42,533 nt of DNA from Diphasiastrum complanatum (GCA_029204225.1 MU835011.1:1-42533); one strand, 5' to 3'; shown: positions 10,504-20,103, counted from the stretch's first letter. The notes: a model not told the origin generated them from the sequence alone. A program made the numbers and translations.

Positions 10504-11793
10504 CTAGTTACCAACTTTCCCATGCATACGTACTAGGTCATGCAGCCCAAAGCTGAAGGGTCTCGCTAGCATTGCAGAGGTCGGCTGGCAACAGTGTTCA
10601 TGATCTTCATAATACACTTTGATCTCGGAAGCTGCCGAGTCACTGGAGAAACATACAGTCTGAACAAGATGAACTTGTTTTTTATCTTTCTTATCTTTTT
10701 TAGTGAAAGGCCCCTTGGGACACTTTCTGAGTGTGTGTCCCTTGCCCATACACACAAAGAACAAACGTTCTAGTTTGGCTTTCTCAAAATCATCTGGTTT
10801 TAAGGGCTGTATGAGTGAAGGGCATTTCTGAAGAGCTTCACCTTTAAATTTATCTTCTTTCTTTCTTTTTAAAAATTTCTTTTTAAATTGAAAGTCTTTT
10901 TGAGGAGGCTGCTGAGAAAGTGGTTGTTGTCTCGCCCTCTTCCTACCCATTGAATCATCATAGATTTGAGCATATCTGAGAGCTTGCTCAAGGGTAGTAG
11001 GCGAGTTTCTCTGGACCTCTACTTTATATTCATCTTTGAGGCCACGGACAAATCCCCTGATTTTCTGATAGTCATCCATATTTTTAATTTTTAAAATTGC
11101 TTCTCGATACTGCGAGATATATTGGATGAGGGACTTGTCCATTATTGTTCTCTCCCAAGCTTCCCAGTCTCTATCAAGTTCATTTTCTGGTAGAAATTCT
11201 CTTAGGAAAGCTTTTTCAAAAGCTTTCCATGACCGGAGAGTCTGCCCAGTCTCCTGGAGATTTAACCACCACTTATAGGCCATAGGCCCTAAGGAAAGAC
11301 TGGTCTCAATAGCTTGCAAATGGTCAGGGGTCTGTTTAAGAACATGAATGTTCTTCCATTTGCTGAGGAAGGTTTGTAGAATATCTGCATTTCTATCCTT
11401 TTCTTCCCCATTAAAAGTAGGAGGTTTTAAGTCTTTAAAAACACTGGGGTGAGACCGTAAAGTCTCACCCAAAACTGATGGAAGTGGAGAAGGGGATAAC
11501 TGAGAAGTGGAGGGAAGGCTTCCTTTCGCAGAACTAAAAATCAAGTTTTTGAGTTCAGCGAACGAGTCGTCCACACTGGACTTGAAATTGGCTAATGCCA
11601 ACTTCAGTTCATCCACTTCTGTTACCAATTGGAGAAACTGCTCCTTGGTAACTAGTTCATCGAGTTCTTTGGCGAACTCTTCTTGTTCTTCCACTTCCAT
11701 GGGTTCCTTTCCTTTTTTGTAAGCCAAGGCTTTTGTTTCAAGTTCGTCGAAGCCTCTCTCCTGGGGTTGATCAGGTCCCTGAGGAGTGGTCAT
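10504..11793 (-). CDS. Chromovirus copy 2, intact gag (429 aa)
   Basis: An uninterrupted frame from ATG at 11793. Residues 1-75 are acidic and Lys-rich with heptad-like spacing (coiled coil likely). Residues about 120-245 are the capsid-type retrotrans_gag domain (PTFNGEEKDRNADILQTFLS, WWLNLQETGQTLRSW, GFVRGLKDEYKVEVQ). A basic stretch follows, then a zinc knuckle at about 355-370 reading FFVCMGKGHTLRKC, in which the first Cys of CCHC is Phe. The frame ends at GKVGN where a TAG replaces the Gln codon of copy 1, so the ancestral frame ran on into protease. The product would assemble virus-like particles, but with a defective knuckle RNA binding is doubtful. Confidence 0.85.
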   Translation of the reverse strand: MTTPQGPDQPQERGFDELETKALAYKKGKEPMEVEEQEEFAKELDELVTKEQFLQLVTEVDELKLALANFKSSVDDSFAELKNLIFSSAKGSLPSTSQLSPSPLPSVLGETLRSHPSVFKDLKPPTFNGEEKDRNADILQTFLSKWKNIHVLKQTPDHLQAIETSLSLGPMAYKWWLNLQETGQTLRSWKAFEKAFLREFLPENELDRDWEAWERTIMDKSLIQYISQYREAILKIKNMDDYQKIRGFVRGLKDEYKVEVQRNSPTTLEQALRYAQIYDDSMGRKRARQQPLSQQPPQKDFQFKKKFLKRKKEDKFKGEALQKCPSLIQPLKPDDFEKAKLERLFFVCMGKGHTLRKCPKGPFTKKDKKDKKQVHLVQTVCFSSDSAASEIKVYYEDHEHCCQPTSAMLARPFSFGLHDLVRMHGKVGN

Positions 11794-12325
11794 CTTCGGA
11801 ACTGAAAGAGAGCTACCTTAACCTCTAAAGGAAAAAGTCTAAAAGACTAATTTACAACTGTACAAGGGAAAGAAAAGATGACTTAGTTGTTTCTGAGGAC
11901 TGTACTTCCAAAGAAAGAATGAAGAGAAACCATCTCAGCTCTTTTACCCAAGATTTTAGACCTGCTCTCCCAGAAAATGCCAGTTTGAAACTTCAAAACG
12001 GTGCCAAATTTTTTGGTTCTTGAGTTGAGTAGCTAATTGATCTGATTTCAGGTGTGGGGCTCCAACAAACCGGGAAAAAATCGGAAATCTACAAAAGGAA
12101 ATCCGGAAGTTTTGAAGTCCCTGCCCTCGCTGGTTGGACAGCAACCTGTCCTACCCGATTTGTCCAATTTACAGCTCTAAAATCACCTCAAATCTCTGAT
12201 TTGACCCAAGCCTGTAGGTCGCTGGTTTGTAGCAAGTAAATTTGAAGCTCAAACTCTTGAGAATTCTCAACAAACAGGGATGAATTTTCACCTTTTCTCC
12301 TCCCTATCTAGCGTTAACCTTGCTA
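11794..12325 (-). other. Untranslated leader of chromovirus copy 2
   Basis: Near-identical to 8153-8684, starting with the same bases before the gag ATG and ending around AGCGTTAACCTTGC. Beyond this the two copies share nothing. No primer site or LTR is visible to the right. Confidence 0.75.
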
Positions 12326-12654
12326 CACTAATTCAGATTAGAACTTGCCCTAATCTACTCAAAACTTCATACAAATTTCAAAGTTGAGGGCTGTCTATAC
12401 AGTGATGGATCTGCCCATCTTTTTCCCTTGAAATTTCACTCAGATAACAGTGTTTTACACTCAAAAATCAGAAGTAATTATCTGATTTTGCAGCGATGGA
12501 ACTATCCCTGAATTCTGGTTCAGATTCTGTCAAAAAAACAAGTAAATCCACCAAGATTTCCTCAGTAGGAGATTGTTCCTACAACGAGTCTCCTCCTCTA
12601 TTTCTTTTTGAGAACTTGAAAAAGTTCTAAACAATCTAGCTACTTTCTCCACTG
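12326..12654. other. Unassigned spacer, possibly remaining leader of chromovirus copy 2
   Basis: No coding frame. A small hairpin with AGAACTT/AAGTTCT arms and a GAAA loop lies near 12611. The sequence may be further leader of copy 2 that was lost from copy 1 at the junction. Confidence 0.35.
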
Positions 12655-14235
12655 TTGAAAACTGAGTTTCCTAGATTTTGTTATCAAGACCAACTTCCAT
12701 CAAGTGATAAGTTGCATAATGTTCTTGTGGCCGAGGAGAGTAAGATTCTACACCTCAAAACAAGAATGGGGTCTTTGTCACTACATAATGGTGATGAGAA
12801 AGCAAACTTCACATCAAAAGGCAAGAAGAAGACTCATCCATTCAAGAAGTTTCAAGGCAAGGAGGCCGAGGCAAAGGATGGAGGATCTACCTCAAAAGGG
12901 AAGCAAAAGAACAAAGCCAAGCTAAAGTGTTTCTTTTGTGGGAAGAAAGGACACTTTGCTTCCGAGTTATAAGAAGAAGAATGCACAAGTGAAGATCAAG
13001 GCAATCTTGCACAAGGGGAGGAGGAAGAGGATGGCTTCAACACATCCTTGATGGTAGCATCTACACCAAGATCAAAAGACATGGTGGATTGATAGTGGGG
13101 CTAGCTCCCACATGTCATTCAACATGCATTATTTTTCTACTCTACTTTCTTGTAATGATACTAAGAAGTCAATCTACACTGCTATGATCAAGAATGTACG
13201 ATAGATGGAATAGGATCTATTCCATTATGCTTAGGATAATCTAAGAGGATAAATCTTGATAATGTTTTGTATGTTCCATCCATTACAAAAACTTGCTTAG
13301 TGTTGGTCAACTAATGGACAAAATGGACTAGATGTACATTTCAAGAATGGAGTGTGTTTCATCTTGAAAAGTGATAAGTGCATAGCTAGTGAAATTAAGC
13401 AAGGCTCTCTAAGTTGGATGCTAATATGGCCATTGAAAGTTTGAATATGGTTAGGGAGGAAGTTGAGTCAAGTGGAGTTTTGGCACAAAAGATTAGGCCA
13501 TCCTAATCTTCAAGCAATGGAATCCATGGCATCAAAGGAGCTAGCTCTTGGCCTACCAAAATCTTTCAAGAAGTGTGGCAAAGTGTGTGAGGCATGTGGC
13601 CTTGCAAAGTCACACAAGGCTTCCTACAAGAGATCTTTAACAAGATCTACCTCACCTTTGAATTTTATTCATTCAGATGTACATGCTTTTTCTCGTGAAA
13701 GTAATGGAGGTGCCTCAATGTATGTGACTTTCATAGATGATTGTACTAGATTTATAGGATTGAATTATTGTCTAAGAAATGCCTTGTATATGAAGCTTTT
13801 GTAAAGTTTAAGTGTATAGTGGAAAAGCAACTTAGTTCTTGCATTAAAGTTGTAAGATGTGATAATGGAGGAGAATATATCTCCAACAAGATGAGAGACT
13901 TTTGTGAGATCAATGGCATTAAGAGAGAGCTCACTTATTCCTACACCACCCAACAAAATGGGGTGGCCGAGAGGAAAAATAGGAGCCTTTGTGAATGTGC
14001 AAAGTCTTTAAGACTTGATGCATCTCTACCCATCTCCTTTTGGGGGCAAGCCATAACTTGTGCAGATTACTTATGTATTAGGCTTCCTAGTAGTGCTATT
14101 AGTGGGATCTCACCATTTCAAGCTTTGTTAGGCAATAATCTCAATATGAAGGATTTTAAAGTGTTTGGATGTATATGTTATGTCCACATTTCTTTGGAAA
14201 CTAGAAGGAAAGAAGATGCAACTTCCTCGTATCAT
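12655..14235 (+). pseudogene. Copia element C, gag-protease-integrase remnant
   Basis: Plus-strand copia remains. Gag C-terminus at 12655-12972 ends in CFFCGKKGHFASEL: the last knuckle Cys is lost exactly where the frame stops. Protease at 13082-13190 reads WWIDSGASSHMSF with an intact D-S-G-A. A NVLYVPSITK segment follows at about 13260. The integrase zinc domain is in 13463-13804 (WHKRLGHPNL and CEACGLAKSHK), and then HSDVH supplies the first catalytic Asp. After a frame change at about 13770 the core continues with VVRCDNGGEYIS and QQNGVAERKNRSL, giving the second Asp and the Glu. Copia homology ends after FGCICYVHI near 14195. There is no RT or RNase H, no LTR and no primer site. The element is dead. 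Confidence 0.82.
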
Positions 14236-14395
14236 AGCAAGATCACAAAAAACAAATTGAAATTCTCTGGCCTAGGACCCTATCAAGTGAGTAAAATATT
14301 TGAAAATGGCGCAGTTCACCTTGGAGTGTGATCTTTTACCAACCTTGGTAAGTGGTAGTCGGCTAAAGCGCTATTACCACTTATCTCCCACTATA
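14215..14395 (+). pseudogene. Gypsy-type integrase tail fused to copia C
   Basis: The frame that starts in copia integrase ends with KFSGLGPYQVSKIFENGAV, the GPY/F module found at the C-terminus of Ty3/gypsy integrases (Athila/Tat-like wording), not of copia. After a frameshift at about 14330 the following bases read LVSGSRLKRYYHLSPT and then stop, resembling the VNGxRLKxY ending of the same gypsy group. It is therefore a small gypsy fragment joined to copia coding sequence by recombination or nested insertion. The exact joint lies between about 14195 and 14240. Confidence 0.6.
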
Positions 14396-15284
14396 TAAAC
14401 TTTCATCATTTTTTGATTTAGTTACTTTTTGTCTTTCTTTGTATTTTTCTAGTTATTTATAAACATTTCTTTTACTTGTTTGTTATTTTTTATACAATGT
14501 ACAATGAGTGAACATTAGGAGAAATATGGGCTCAAAATGGGCTCTTTAAGAAATTTCACTTTAGAGAGAGGTTATGTAGAGAGAGAGAATGCAAACTGGT
14601 AACTTCAAGTCATCGTTTTCCCAGTTTTCGACCTTGTCCGACATTTAACTGGTATGGTTAACTTCAGACAATAGTTAGTTAAGCATGAGATGAAATAACT
14701 TCTCTTCATGCTCGTTCCAAAATTCGAAACTAGAGCTTTAAGACTGAAAATCTTGGTGTGCACAATGCAAAAACTGAAGCAGGAGTAGCAAAACTTTTGA
14801 AATCATTGTATGCTTATAGTGAAATATGAGGTGGAACGATTTTTCAACACGACATAAACATTACAAAAGTAAGGTATGCTAGATCTATTCATGTTGATTT
14901 ACTGTAGTTTGAAGCATTTACGGATTGTAGCTTTTAACAATGGCAATGTTCCATTTGCATGTTGCTCTTCCTATGGAATGCACTCCAATTATTAAGAAAA
15001 TTTCGAAAGTTGTAGAGAATGTTGCTGCAATAGTTAGATAATTGAGAATGAATAATCATATGAATATAGATATGTGGGTGGAAAGATCAATCTATCCTAA
15101 TGATCCAGCCACCAATTTGTGTCCAGATTTTAAGTCCGTAACTCATCTTCTCAGATTTGTATGTGAAAGAAATAGCGGATTACTTGGATATTGTCAAAGG
15201 TCTCCATCCTTATTTCATGCTAATCTAGATTCATTTAATATTGGCATAGTCGCAACATCTATAGAAATACAAGAAAAGTCGATG
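14396..15284. other. Unassigned region with weak open frame
   Basis: AT-rich to about 14560, then mixed sequence. A plus frame from 15042 begins MRMNNHMNIDMWVERS and runs into the minisatellite. I recognise no domain in it and no splice or promoter context supports it as a gene. Confidence 0.4.
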
Positions 15285-15560
15285 ACAGTCTACATCGACA
15301 TGTCTGAAGTCATCAACATGTCCAATGCCTTCAAGTTATCCAACGTCCACGTCATCAACTTGTCTGAAGTCATCGACATCTTCGATGTCTCCAACCTATC
15401 CAACGTCCGAGTCCTCGACTTCCACATCATTGACTTATCCAAAGTCTATTGACATCTCCGACGCCTCCAACGTCCAAGTCATCGACTTGTTCGACGTCTT
15501 GCAGCTTGTCCATGATCTCTGACTTGTACGAAGTCATCGATGTGTCCGACATCTCTAACT
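15285..15560 (+). repeat. Degenerate 18-bp minisatellite
   Basis: About fourteen imperfect copies of an 18-base unit close to GTCATCGACTTGTCCGAC, some shortened by 3, 6 or 12 bases. Because most length changes are multiples of three, the plus frame reads a hexapeptide series such as VINMSN, VINLSE, VIDIFD and VSNLSN up to 15452. Nothing shows that it is translated. Confidence 0.75.
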
Positions 15561-16141
15561 AAATAAGATGTCGACTAAAAGCGGCGTGCAACAACAAGTA
15601 GTTCCTTAGTCCTAATTTGTAAAGTATGTGTTAACCATTCTTTTCATCAGTTAGCCATGTGTACATATTCATCTAAGATCGATGAATTAATAGATCAGTA
15701 ATTTCATTCAGAGCGCAATTGTATTGTTCTTCTTATGTTATCATAGAGTATTGTATAAAAAAGAACGCGCTTGATTTGTTCTGCAATCACATTGTATCTC
15801 TACACGACTAATCCATCATTGTTCCAGCATTTTAGTTTGTGTAAGGTGATTGCATGTTCAAACTAATTTATACTTGCAGATTCATTGTTTTGTAGATTTT
15901 ATCATTTTGTATGACTAATAGAACTGTTCAATTTTTGCTCTAATCACTGCATTTAGTTCAACGCTTCCGCAAAGCTAAAATTTTAATTCACTATAATTTT
16001 GTGCATGGCTATGGAATCGATTGCATAGATCCAGCGACTTCGAAGCTGTGATCAAGTAAGGCAGATCCGATCTGTCCGAATCTGATAAACGTAGTTTGTA
16101 TGCACCGAGAAATCTCAGCCTCACCGAGTTGTCCGATCTCC

Positions 16142-16145
<4 letters not shown>
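15561..16145. other. Unassigned AT-rich spacer
   Basis: No open frame of note, RNA gene or repeat was found between the minisatellite and the AC microsatellite. Confidence 0.5.

Positions 16146-16220
<75 letters not shown>
16146..16220. repeat. (AC)37 microsatellite
   Basis: A perfect dinucleotide run of 75 bases on the plus strand (TG on the minus strand). Open frames of alternating Cys and Val across it are artefacts. Confidence 0.98.
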
Positions 16221-16222
<2 letters not shown>

Positions 16223-16391
16223 AGCGCTTTTTTGTTTACATATTTGCTACTAAGAAGCTAATAAAAAGAAAAAAATCTATTCCAAGCGTCTACAAAGAGA
16301 AAAATAATCACAAATCATAAAAGATTTTGTCTTAATCAGCAATTACAGTTTGCTAATCAACAATTGCAACGTGACTAAGCAAACAACATGA

Positions 16392-16793
16392 ATCCATCCT
16401 GGTGGAATCCCAATTACAGGAGGGGGTCAAGAAAATCCACCACCACCACCTCGTCCACCACCACCTCCTCCTAGGCCAAGGGGCAGACGAAGAAACCCTC
16501 CCTGGCTGAAGGATATTCGGAAGCTACAAAAGACCAATAATTTTTTGATTCCGAAAGCTCACATACAGAGATCCATCAGATAGGTTACAAGAAGTCTATC
16601 TGCAGATGCGAGATGGACTATAATGGCAATTGAGGCACTGCACACTGCAAATGAGGATTTCCAAGTGATTTTGTTTCGTATCCCAACCATCATCCAACAA
16701 ATCGACGATTATTTCAGCACTCAAGTCCTTACAAATAAACATTGTTTTCGTTCTCCGAATATTGCATTTGGAAAAAAAAATCAGCAAAAATAG
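16392..16793 (+). pseudogene. Histone H3-like (possibly CENH3-like) sequence with one in-frame stop
   Basis: The plus frame begins after a TGA at 16389. It reads a Pro/Arg-rich stretch (PPPPPRPPPPPPRPRGRRRN, 16434-16496) and then the histone fold from 16503: WLKDIRKLQKTNNFLIPKAH (alphaN), IQRSIR-stop-VTRSL (alpha1), ADARWTIMAIEALHTANEDF and QVILF (alpha2) to 16676. Against canonical H3 from LREIRKYQKS to YLVGLF I count about 22 identities in 57 ungapped positions. NFLIPKA and RWT recall plant CENH3, but loop 1 has the canonical H3 length. The only break is TAG at 16581-16583, where H3 has Glu. After 16676 the frame stays open to TAG 16791 but no longer resembles alpha3. No in-frame ATG is visible; the nearest, at 16388, is in another frame, so a frameshift or an upstream exon would be needed. 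Best read as a pseudogene or a partial, very divergent H3 variant. Confidence 0.68.
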
Positions 16794-17429
16794 TAAAAGC
16801 TAGATACCAACTTAATCTATTATTCTTTGATCCAATGCTACATACTAATATACTCTGAATATCAATATATAGTCTAGATCGAAAACTTTCTAAAATTGCT
16901 ACATCAGGAAAAAACCATTCCTCACTTGAAAAATCTGGTAACATACCAATATCCGAATGTATGACATTGATTATTTTTGCAATCGATTGAACTGTTTGCC
17001 ATTCAATAGAATTTGATGGATACAAATCTGCAAAACCAACAAAAATATCACAAGAAAGTTATAATTTAAAGAAAATGCTAACTCTAAAGAAATTATATCT
17101 AAAAACTTACAATTGCATTTTCTTCTATCATTTGGATTCAAATCATGAATGTTGAGCTCATTGTGAAGATAAGCATGCTGAACTAAATCTTTCATGATAG
17201 GTTGATCGGCAGGTGATACTTTGAAATCCATTATCCTGCCTTTCCAAGAGCTTCTATATATATTATTTGATCTTTTTCTTTTTCGGAATGAGCCTTTTGC
17301 AGAGGGATGCATCAAGGTCCATTGACAATTTCGATATATTCTTGGTATCCATTGATCTTCTACATTTTTTTCATTGCAAATATTGATTGCATCAATGGTT
17401 CCTCTTGGTCTCCGATAATGTGTAGCCAT
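16729..17429 (-). CDS. Possible two-exon gene of unknown function
   Basis: Exon 1 runs from a true ATG at 17429 to 17111 (106 codons plus one base). A donor ATT/GTAAGT follows, then an 83-base T-rich intron (17110-17028) ending TTTTGCAG, and exon 2 from 17027. Phase is kept across the joint, giving ...RRKCN-Y-LYPSNSIEW.... Exon 2 is open to 16729, but a second donor (TTA/GTATGT) at 16845 suggests another intron whose acceptor I cannot place. Exon 1 is basic (MATHYRRPRGTIDAIN, SFRKRKRSNN). Exon 2 has SSEEWFFPDVAILESFRSRL. I recognise no family and see no signal peptide or membrane span. Its 3' end runs into the histone-like sequence on the other strand. It could also be a transposon-derived gene. 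Confidence 0.4.
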
Positions 17430-18690
17430 TAGTCGAAAATACGTGTAAGCAAGCTGAGAACGGAGAGAATGAAAAGATTGAGAGGTAAACCTAAGAATGA
17501 CAATCCAAAATAAGAGATAAAATGAAGAGAATGAGAGGTATACCTATGAATGACAAGAAGTTCCTAAACTACAAGAATTAGTTAACTACAGTTTATGACT
17601 GTTGACGTCAAATCAACTTCGAGTGTACAATGATGGGTAGCATAAGAGTATTCGGGCAGTAACTGTGGTCCAATCACAATTGTTTGTTCTATCCGGTGAG
17701 ATATTTGAAAATCACAAAAATTTGGCTAGGAAAGTTAAATACAATTTTTGTTTGTCAACCACTGTTACAGTTCGTCACAGATGGAAACCATTCATTGTGA
17801 CACATAAGCGTTGAAAGCGTGCGAATTCAAAAACAGCATCTTGACAAAGGGCCCGTTTTGAGCTCTTATATTCCCTAATGATTATGTGCAGAGAGTAGAG
17901 TTCCTCTAGGGACAGAAAAGTAGTCCACATGGTTCATGAAGTTAGTACAAGTTACAGGTAAGGAAGTTGAAGACCACCAAACACAATATTGTGTGTAACA
18001 AAGTGAATCAACAAAACTAGACAAAGAGAAGTGGATCCTCATAAAGAATATTTGAAATCAGTGCCAGTGAAGGAAGTTCCATATGCCAGTGATCAGAACA
18101 TTCCCAATAACCTTCAGTATACAACGGAAAGAAAAACCTCAATATCTCTTCCAATTTTCACTGTCTAGATTTGCATGTTTGACCATGGCTAGGACACATA
18201 ATGATGAGTCTAAATTGAGTAAAGCGAGTCTGGAACCCTGAATCCCAACCTTGTAGGTCCAAAATGATAAAAATCACTAAAAACCGTCTTACAAACTTGC
18301 CTTTTTTAAATCTAGATTCACTCTCTTCACATTATACTCCTCATAATATGATCTCTCAACAATGAGTCAGGCGAGCCAAGACTCCTAGCCAGTTTTTGTG
18401 GGGGATTCATTTTCAGAAAGTCACTAAACAGGCTCTCCACGTTTGAAATTGACATCTATGTTTGCCCCCTGATATCAGTGCACATCTTCCCATTCTAAAT
18501 CAAAAACGTGAACCTAGATCCCCAGCCAAACTCCCAGAAATTGAGTTTAAGTGATTTTCTGAGTTGAACTGAGTTTTTTGGCCATTTTTAGTCATGTTTG
18601 TGTTCCCCACACGTGTGAATGACCTAATCTAGAATGCTCTTTTTAGTCGATCTGATATCTGACATCTAAGTTCTCCATCTGAATATACCA
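17430..18690. other. Intergenic DNA with a short imperfect tandem repeat
   Basis: 17463-17555 contains two imperfect copies of GAGAATGA...GAGGTAAACCTAAGAATGACA about 70 bases apart, just upstream of the possible gene at 17429. The rest holds no frame or RNA gene that I can support. Confidence 0.45.
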
Positions 18691-18692
18691 AG

Positions 18693-19070
18693 CCATTCAT
18701 TGATGTAATTAGCAGATTGGAGAAGTAGAACGATGACTTCGAAAAGCAGCTTCATGACCTGCTAGCGGCTCGTGAACCTCCTACCACTCCTGAAAGCGCC
18801 CCACCAGCCAACACAAGCAAGAGGGACTAGTCAGAACCAGCCAACACACAAGCATCCACACTAGCCATTTGGAAATTTGATACATCTTTTTTCATCGACG
18901 ATATTCCCGAGGGTTGACCTTCTGAGCGTGCAGTGACACGGGACATTCCATCCCCCAGTGATTCACACACAAAGGGGCCAAGCCAAGGCATAGCCACACC
19001 AAGTGCCATAACCCATTTTAAGAAGCCAAAGTCTCTTGAGGAATGTAGGGATTATAGATATGGTCGGTGA
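18693..19070 (+). pseudogene. Decayed coding sequence of unknown origin
   Basis: One plus frame of about 125 codons, interrupted only by TAG, TAG and TGA before its final TGA at 19068. It reads like protein: PFIDVISRLEK, DDFEKQLHDLLAAREPPTTP (coiled-coil-like), then WKFDTSFFIDDIPEG and KKPKSLEECRDYRYGR. A helical start followed by a Pro/Ser-rich linker is typical of retroelement gag, but I cannot assign it to a family. Codon-like composition is clearer than in the surroundings. Confidence 0.4.
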
Positions 19071-19361
19071 GCTGCCCTCTGCCTGTCAATAAGGGTTAGA
19101 TCACTGGATAGGTACCTAACTATGTCAAGATGCTAGTTCTAGATGCTTCCTACTCTTTTTCCTGACAATATCACTCTTTAACACTAGCCTTCCCTACACT
19201 AACCATACATACATCATGATTTAGAGTGAAAAAGAGAGGAAGAGAGGTAGATAGATAGATAGAAGAAGTAGAGCAAGAGGGAGAGAAAGAGAGTGAGGAG
19301 GTTAGCTCATTTGCTCATTGTGCATGCTAATGAAGGAACATTAACTAATAAAACAAGAACA
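19071..19361. other. Spacer with simple-sequence stretch
   Basis: A GA-rich stretch with GATA repeats lies at about 19228-19300. Nothing else is recognised. Confidence 0.5.
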
Positions 19362-19615
19362 TGTAAGAATTCAGTGGGCCTTCAACGGATACAACTTAAC
19401 CTTTCTGGTTCAGAGGCTGCACTATGATGCAACTTAACCTTTTTGGTTCAGAGGTTGCACCAAAATCATGGAGCCTTTTGCCACTTCCGCGAGCCGCGAC
19501 CCAGGATCCCGTCCCCAGATGCCTAGCTGCCCACGAATACCGGATGGGATGCTTACTATTGAGCTATTCGCCTTGTTTGATAGTTCTCTATAGAGTGTGG
19601 ATTGATATTCCAACA
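19362..19615 (-). repeat. Left (3') LTR of the TRIM
   Basis: Complete LTR with TG...CA ends. An open frame on the plus strand spanning it and the internal segment is not considered real. Confidence 0.75.
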
Positions 19616-19698
19616 CCCACCCTCAAGCAACACTTGGGTGTCCCACAACTTGGGCCACCTAACCATGAGCTGTTAGGTCTAACTTGCCTCTGATACCA

Positions 19699-19878
19699 TG
19701 TAGGAATTCGGTGGGCCTTCAACGGATACAAATTAACCTTTTTGGTTCAGAGGTTGCACCGTGATGCAACTTAACCTTTCTGGTTCAGAAGTTGCACCAA
19801 AATCATGGAGCCTTTTGTCCCTTTCGTGAGCCGCGTTCCAGGATCTCATCCCCGGATGCCTAGCCACCCACAAATCCA
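19699..19878 (-). repeat. Right (5') LTR of the TRIM, truncated
   Basis: Matches the first 180 bases or so of the left LTR, with substitutions. The expected last 75 bases, including the ATTCCAACA end, are replaced by unrelated sequence. Confidence 0.7.
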
Positions 19879-20103
19879 AGTGCCCCCCCTTGTCTGCAAA
19901 GGGGCCAGAGGACATTAAACACTTAGACATTTACCACTTATATCTACTTTGAACAAAGTACCACTTCTACTTATGGGATTTCTTTGAGCGTGGGTTGTGG
20001 CTCCACTTTGTCATAGTCTGACATAGCCACAAGGCTATCAGATCTAGGAGACTAAGCATTCAAGACAAAGAACCATTAACAAGTGAGAACACAATTCACA
20101 GCA
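19879..20103. other. Possible leader of copia element D
   Basis: The string GGCTATCAGATC at 20033-20044 resembles a worn tRNA-Met primer site and lies 60 bases before the gag ATG. No LTR could be delimited. Confidence 0.3.

Larger units (their letters stand above)
19362..19878 (-). mobile_element. TRIM-like non-autonomous LTR element
   Basis: Left LTR 19362-19615 (254 bp) starts TGTAAGAATTC and ends GATATTCCAACA, so its ends are inverted copies. A related LTR starts at 19699 (TGTAGGAATTC) and matches the first for about 180 bases, then diverges at about 19878, so it is truncated. Between them lie only 83 bases: on the minus strand a primer site TGGTATCAGAGGC (19686-19698) next to the right LTR, and a purine-rich GAGGGTGGGTG next to the left LTR. 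Orientation is therefore minus. There is no room for coding sequence, which defines a TRIM. Each LTR carries an internal tandem duplication of about 40 bases (CAACTTAACCTTTCTGGTTC type). The element would depend on enzymes from a full copia or gypsy element. Confidence 0.75.

Noticed and set aside
15975-16221. Minus-strand frames of alternating Cys-Val
   Set aside because: They are translations of the (AC)n microsatellite.
16596-16787. Minus-strand frame opposite the histone-like sequence as a gene of its own
   Set aside because: The plus strand has a 57-position ungapped H3 alignment there. The frame is kept only as a possible third exon of the unknown minus-strand gene.
19424-19693. 89-codon plus-strand frame
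   Set aside because: It lies inside the TRIM LTR and interior, where the structure is explained by primer site, purine tract and repeated LTRs.
19362-19878. Cassandra TRIM with 5S rRNA promoter
   Set aside because: No 5S-like box A/box C sequence is visible in the LTR.
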